Of a stretch of 64,000 nucleotides of DNA, positions 58,510 to 64,000 are shown one piece after another. The stretch is taken from NCBI GenBank assembly GCA_037954665.1, contig JBBMOL010000066.1, positions 2,232,001 to 2,296,000 of the forward strand, given 5' to 3'. The position numbers and the translations under genes were made by a program. The notes beneath the pieces are model-generated. The model worked only from the letters and a program-made list of their open reading frames with translations. It searched no databases and had not been told where the DNA came from. This DNA comes from Laguncularia racemosa (lineage: Eukaryota; Streptophyta; Magnoliopsida; Myrtales; Combretaceae). The stretch's first letter is position 1. Each line of letters opens with the position of its first letter.

Positions 58510-59821
58510 TATATTTCAACATTAATATATATGTTGCAACAGAAATATAATATATTTATTTTTTAGTTTCTTACAAATTGTATTGATACCCTTAATTATT
58601 TCCATAAAAAATTAAAAATTCCTTCTTATTTAATATAGAAAATGTTATTAGTATACTTATTTTACAAAATCTTTATATATATATAAGATTATAAATAGTT
58701 ATAATATTAATATAAATATGGTAAGTTCAACCTCCTTATTGTTTACCCTTACCCTATGGGTTGTGGTTGTCATCACTACCTGTCCAAACCCCAAACAGCC
58801 AAACCGAACTCAAAGCCCAAACCTTAACTTAAACCCCAAACAGCCAAATGGCCTAAACCCCCACTACCTAATCATAAACCCAACCCAAACCGGCCAACCC
58901 CAAGGCCCCCAACCACAACAAAAATTCAGAAATCAGAAGTTAATAGCAGCAGTAGCTAGCACCAACAGCATGTTGAAATTGAAATGAAAAAGAAGATAAA
59001 AAATCTAAGCCAATCGACGGGCAACAAGAGGAGGGAGACACTTACTAGTTACCACGATCACGAGACTTACCAACCCAACGAGCAACGAGAGGAGGACTAA
59101 CGCGAGATGCCTGATTGTGACAGTCTGATGGAATCGCGGTCTACGCATGCCCACGAAAGGGAAACGAATCGCAATGGCGATGATGGAAATTGAAATTGTG
59201 AGATGGAAATCATAACGATAATGTTTGTGATTTTTGTGAGGAGTGAGGAGTAGCCGAGTAGAATGTAGGAAGGAATAAGGATTAAGGTTTGATTTTGATT
59301 TTTGAACTTTGAAGTTCTGCTGGGTGGTCGCTGGTCGGTAGGGTACTCAGTCTAGTCACTCGGTTTGGTCTGGTTTGGGGGGGTGGAGGGGAGGCCAGAG
59401 GGGCTCACTAGTCGCAAGTTGCTGCAAGAGCAACACATATGGTTTGGTCTTTATGTAATCTAACCTGTCGCAGACTCGCAGTCGCATAGACACAGATGGG
59501 AGACGATATAGGCATAGCTCGAGTTGTTAGTTGTCAGTCAGTCTTGTCTCGTCCCATTGTCCCTTGTTCGGTGTGTTTCAGTCTCATTATCAGTCTGTCA
59601 CTGTCCCGTTGTCTGATCGTCCTCGCCTATCCAGCTTGTCGTGACTTTTTTTTTTTTTTTTGCTAGCCAGCGGACCAACCCGTGCCTGCAACGAGTTAGC
59701 CTGCCCCAACTGACGGGCCATGTGGGCGTAGGCTAAAATGACCCACTACTTTCACAAGCTAAAATTTTCGACCTGCCTCGCAAAATTTTTGTGGGCTCCG
59801 TAGGCCAGCCTATAGGCCAAC
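58510..59821. other. 5' region of the hAT element
   Basis: This stretch should hold the transposase promoter and subterminal binding sites. It is GC-richer than its surroundings, with G/T-rich phrases such as GGTTTGGTCTGGTTTGGGGG at 59363 and a T-run at 59647-59661. The + strand frame at 58718-58987 is proline- and asparagine-rich and without motifs, and I do not call it a gene. Confidence 0.5.
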
Positions 59822-59839
59822 CCCGCATTCCCGGCTCTA
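59822..59839 (-). repeat. right terminal inverted repeat of the hAT element
   Basis: On the minus strand it reads TAGAGCCGGGAATGCGGG from 59839 inward. Confidence 0.9.
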
Positions 59840-59847
59840 GTCACAAC
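59840..59847. repeat. right target-site duplication of the hAT element
   Basis: GTCACAAC, identical to 55122-55129. Confidence 0.95.
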
Positions 59848-61189
59848 CCTAAACATCTAGGCATATATAGTTTTCTACATATCCTATTTTAATAAAAATA
59901 TGTTAAGGCTTACAACCGTTAACTACATAGGTTTTTAATCCAATTTTAATTCATGAAATCATGATTCTTAACTTTGGAAAATCATTTGATTCAAAAGCAT
60001 TATGGTAGCAGAACGAAATTCTAAAAAGATACTAAAACCATCAATAGAGTCCTCTAAGGCTACATGGCAAAAAAAGAGAGTCCAAGTTCAACATATTGTC
60101 TAAGTACATAAACTAAGATTAAAATTTGAAATCAAAGTTCGTATGGTCCAAACACCTAAACCAAAACAGTCCAAAATCTCCTCACATCACTTAAAAGTAG
60201 AAAATAGAAAATTATAAACAACTACCAATATGACAATACTACTCGTCGCTACCATCAAAAATCGATAATTAATATAATTAGATAACCTCAATCACTTCCA
60301 ACTGTGCCCTCAATATAATAGAAGAATATTTCACCATACATTACTTTATAGTTCTAATAGCAAGGAAGGCATCACTTGTAATCCCTCCTAAGCTCTTTAG
60401 ACAAATGTTAAACATCTAGTTATACATGTTTACACTAGATACATGAGGAAGAATATTATGTGGATCGCTCTCATTATTTACTATCGACGTGGCATGTTTT
60501 GGTTGCTTAGCTAGCCAATGGAGTTAGTTGGGCCAGCTGACATGAAATTTAATCTTATAATGAAAGTTAGCTAGGAAGAGAGGGCTATCTAAACACTTTA
60601 GTACTTTAGATACATTTGTATCTAAAGTACTAAAGTGAGTTCTTGTTCTCTGCATTTGATGCTATTAACTCTAGTAATTCATCAATACATATATCTAGCA
60701 TTGGATTCATTCATGAAATCCAAACATCAAATAGCATTGCAATTTGCAATATCCTGAACAATTAATGTATTTTGTTTTCTACTCCCACAGATATTATAGT
60801 ATAACAATACCTTTCTAAGGGATTTATTAAGTAGTTGCATTTTAGATTATATTGCTCACAACATTTTACCAATGATGGAGTTCTGTGCACTTCTATTGTA
60901 TAACTTGATTTGATTTATATAAGACCATACACTTATTTTGCATAACTATCTAACCCCATTTTAACAATCATGTCCTAAGAAAGCAAATTTATTGTAAAAC
61001 AACTAATACCACGAATTAATTCAAAATCCTTTTATAGCCAAAAAACTTTCATGACAAAACCGCCAAATGTAAAGCAAAGCAACACAATTCATTCAAAATC
61101 CTTTTATAGGCAACACTTTACATGGGAAACATATAAATATTTTCTAACACCTAGGAAAGAACTAATGGTGCAAACTAAGTCAACTCACT
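59848..61189. other. intergenic, no gene seen
   Basis: AT-rich sequence. The only clear structure is the perfect palindrome at 60594-60637, in a stretch (60470-60730) that could be a decayed LTR or short element. Confidence 0.4.
60594..60637. repeat. perfect 21-bp inverted repeat
   Basis: Arms 60594-60614 and 60617-60637 are exactly complementary (CACTTTAGTACTTTAGATAC and its reverse complement, plus one more base each) around 2 bp. It is A/T-rich and has no T-run typical of a terminator context. Confidence 0.95.
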
Positions 61190-61608
61190 AGCATTTTCAT
61201 AATCCATATGATGAAGCAGCTTGATTTCACATAAAGCTCTCTTAGCATCAATCTTGTTATCAAAAGCATCTATAATCTTCTTTAACGCAACATGCTCATT
61301 TGTCTTCGAATTTAAAGCCAAATCGATACAAGACAAAAAGCAACAATAGGCACCATAAAATCACAATTAATTCACTAAAAAACCCTAACTCTGACTAAAT
61401 ACAAATTGCACAAAAGCTAATTAAATAGATCACTATTAGTTCATTAAAATCCTAACCTTAACCCTAACCCTATTTGAACACAAATTACATGAAAGTAAAT
61501 AAAACAAAAATACTGATTAGACAATACCATAAGCTCCTTTTTCAATAAGCATAATAGGAGGCTTGTACTTAACTATGACTTTGAAGATGTTACCAAAGAT
61601 ATATACTA
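61190..61608 (-). pseudogene. MAP kinase gene remnant (two N-terminal exons, MPK6-like)
   Basis: Minus-strand 61600-61520 reads IFGNIFKVIVKYKPPIMLIE and KGAYGIV, the start of a plant MAP kinase domain with its glycine-rich loop (normally I-G-K-G-A-Y-G). Minus-strand 61320-61190 continues ALNSKTNEHVALKKIIDAFD and NKIDAKRALCEIKLLHHMDYEN, holding the ATP-binding Lys of V-A-x-K-K and the alpha-C Glu of R-E-I-K-L-L. The 199-bp gap in between is where plant MAPK genes have their first intron, so this is a genomic copy and not a retrocopy. A stop just before IFG, the Gly-to-Glu change in I-G-K-G, and loss of everything after D-Y-E-N show that it is a fragment. Group A MAPK (MPK3/MPK6) is the best fit from memory. 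Confidence 0.8.
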
Positions 61609-62969
61609 AATGAAGTGACTGCTATTTCTATTGCCCTTGAGTTCAAAAATTAATAGTAAGCAAGCACCCCATGCAAACACCATTTTATCCATTAGCCATA
61701 TCAATACATAATTAAATTAAATGCATATAAATCAAAAAAGAAATTCACTAACCTAAGACATCTTGCAAAGCTATTACTAACTGCATTACTATGAATTCCT
61801 CTACTTAGAGAAAGCTCAAAAAAAAAGTTGATGATTGTAAGTAAAATATTTAAAGGCTTACATAATTTCTACAAACTTAAATTTCTAAATTAGAAGTTGT
61901 GGAATTATTTCAAATGGTACTAGAGTAAGAGTTTAGAGCCATTATAAAACCCTCAAATTAGTTAATTAGTTCACTTATTGGGTTTCAATAAAAAGTCTAA
62001 CTAAACAAGGGACAAAATGTTTTGTTCAATATAGTACCATAAATTTATGACAACCAAACGATACCTTATCTCACAAGTAAGGGAGAGTATTAAGTAGTAA
62101 ATTTGAAAATCTACCCCATACCTATAAGCTTAAACTTGTAGGTTAGTAGTTTCAAATTTAACGAATGACACTTCAAATGTAGTGGTGCAACTTCAAGCAA
62201 TTGTTATTAAGAGCTTTATGTGTTGGTTCACCGGTGCACCACATTAATAAGACTACACTGCTAATCTATTTAATTTAAAGAACTTCGGAGTTCCATCCTC
62301 TATGTTATTAGAATGAAAGCAAAATTATTTTCAAAATTAACTAAAACTTGTGCTTGAGTTCTTAAAAAAAAAATGAAGTACTCAACACCTTAAAGGTTTG
62401 ATCTCTTACAAAATGTTGTTAGTCTATTTTCCCCCCATTCAAAAGTTTGTTTATAATTTTAGATATATAATCTTGCTTCTTCGATGAATTCCAAATTCAA
62501 CTTCATATGCAAATTTTGTTAGGACCGAGCATTTAAGATATGAAAGTCCAAAGCAAGCTACCTTCTAGGATCACCTCATATATCATATTAAGTTGTTCTA
62601 ACATACTAACATATGAAAATATCAATCTATCATAAAAATAAAAAATAAAGACTTGCCAATACCGGTATGTTACTTTAGGAGTCAAATGGGAAAAACAAAA
62701 TAGGCCTATGACACTTGACTTTTTACTTAGTTAAGTACATTAATAGAGGAAAATTTGAAAAAAAAAAAACTCTTAAAGAATGATAATGTTCTTTTACTAC
62801 ATAATTAAGCCAAGGTCCTCATTATGGTTTTCTTTATATAAATTATGAAGTAGTTAAAAATAATGTATCCTTCTATGTGACATAACAATAGTAAAGCAAA
62901 ACAAAATATAGACATGGAGTTGTTCATTGTAAAGTATGATGAAACCTTAATTATTTTAATGAGATCTTT
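61609..62969. other. intergenic, no gene seen
   Basis: AT-rich with A-runs near 62365 and 62760. I found no reading frame or element ends, and no further MAPK exon sequence upstream on the minus strand. Confidence 0.4.
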
Positions 62970-64000
62970 TGTAATGCCCCAAAACCTGGAACATCACAGC
63001 TCGCCACGTGTCACTACTATATAGCGACACGTTAAGGCTCTATAACTGCATATAAATTTAAACTTGTTCATCATTATTTACATTCATACCATTATAAACT
63101 CAACAAAAGAAACGAATTACTCTCAAATGAGTCATTCCAATCTCCATTACTTCAAATAAATATATTTAACTCTAATATCAAAACTAGAATAAATACCTAT
63201 CATCATATAATAGTCAATACAAATAAAAGTCTAAAATTATTTTCCACATTCTCATATCACTAACTTAAAACTCTATTAAGAAGTCCTTCATTGATTTTCT
63301 ATCATTCCTCATCCACATAATAATAATGTTCTCTTCCATATTCATCCACATAATGCCCTACTAAGTTCTCGTTTTCATCATAATCGATGTGCTCGTCATT
63401 TTCACTTGCAACTAAAAAATAAAAAGGAAGATGAGCCTAAGCTCAACACATGAATACCACACCCACATACGCATGCCACACAATAACAAGATCACATGCA
63501 TCTATGCAACAATAATCTACAACACATCAATTCATCAAGTAATTTATCATCAATTATTCAACATACAACATAGGAATACTTATGACCCTGATACACGTAT
63601 AATATTTATATATATATAGTCTTAATGGGAACTGCCACTGTGAGCCCCGTCTAACCCTAATTTACCTTAGATCATTTCGATATACGGCTCCATTAGGGAC
63701 AACGTGACATACTGATCATCGAGGTGCCTCTTAAGGTTCTGCTACTATGGGCTCTTAGGCCAAGCCAAGCACAAACAACATACACATCAAACTCCAACAT
63801 TCCATTAAGTTCATTAAACATTTACAATCATTAACCACATACAATTTATTAAACAACTACCTAGCAAACACAACTAGCAAAACAAGGTAAACGCGTACTT
63901 GGAAAGATATTCCTACTATAGTCTTATACGTATCTAACGAAAGGAAGTAAACCTATTCAATTACAAAGAACTACGCTTAGTTCTATCCTACAAGTAATTT
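62970..64000 (+). mobile_element. probable LTR of a Ty3/gypsy element, cut by the window end
   Basis: TGTAATGCCCCAAAACC at 62970 resembles the start of many plant gypsy LTRs. After it comes a non-coding kilobase with mildly higher C content and phrases such as CACGTGTCACTACTATATAGCG. No end or partner is within the window. The 62-residue frame at 63431-63619 is low complexity. Confidence 0.4.

Larger units (their letters stand above)
55130..59839 (-). mobile_element. hAT (Ac-like) DNA transposon, structurally complete
   Basis: The element runs 4710 bp between two exact 8-bp copies of GTCACAAC, at 55122-55129 and 59840-59847, the duplication length of hAT elements. Its ends are inverted repeats: TAAAGCTAGGAATGCAGG on the left, and the complement of the right end reads TAGAGCCGGGAATGCGGG. 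Purine/pyrimidine transitions account for all differences. Inside are a minus-strand transposase gene with its BED zinc finger, catalytic region and dimerisation domain. The region from 58510 to 59640 upstream of the transposase is GC-richer. The transposase carries stops and frame breaks, so the element is now non-autonomous. Confidence 0.95.

Noticed and set aside
58718..58987. 89-residue + strand frame inside the hAT element
   Set aside because: Pro/Asn/Gln-rich simple composition, in the upstream region of a minus-strand transposase.

Overview
The window is plant nuclear DNA: AT-rich, with introns bounded by GT and AG, a PLS-class pentatricopeptide repeat gene, a phylloquinone-pathway gene with a plant-type peroxisomal signal, and dense remains of Ty1/copia, Ty3/gypsy, L1-type LINE, MULE and hAT elements. 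The protein sequences look eudicot. I cannot name the species.

Layout. 1-12177 is a nested retrotransposon block: the 3' end of a Ty3/gypsy element, then a degenerate + strand copia element split by one minus-strand copia element (both LTRs, primer site and purine tract visible) and followed by a second minus-strand copia element. 12320-14541 holds the last two exons of a PGAP1-like GPI inositol-deacylase gene whose earlier exons are not in the window. The block may therefore sit in one of its introns, or the gene may be broken. 15490-20530 contains two dead LINE fragments. 20531-25902 is a Mutator-like element with diverged inverted ends, a decayed MURA-type transposase and a decayed plant mobile domain (MAIN-like) reading frame. 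29048-31695 is an intact four-exon gene of the pyroglutamyl-peptidase I family. 32489-35270 is an AT-rich repeat region with a 334-bp tandem duplication. 36392-38347 is an intronless PPR gene, and 39100-41819 is a nine-exon polygalacturonase gene. 42400-45500 contains a 79-80-bp minisatellite and a probable gypsy LTR. 46127-48716 is a nine-exon gene for 1,4-dihydroxy-2-naphthoyl-CoA synthase (MENB type) with a PTS2 signal. 49013-55120 is repeat-derived, with a fold-back MITE and copia and gypsy remnants. 55130-59839 is a structurally complete but coding-dead hAT element with an exact 8-bp target-site duplication. 61190-61608 is a two-exon remnant of a MAP kinase gene. The last kilobase looks like an LTR running off the window.

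The five host genes are all on the + strand and unrelated in function: GPI-anchor remodelling, peptide turnover, organelle RNA processing, pectin degradation and phylloquinone synthesis. They are ordinary single plant genes between transposon debris; there is no operon-like unit. Exon boundaries given here were read by eye from splice sites, reading-frame continuity and remembered family motifs. No alignment was run. I found no system that I would call new; the most useful leads are the MULE carrying a mobile-domain frame, the nested block beside the PGAP1-like exons, the datable hAT element and the MAPK remnant.
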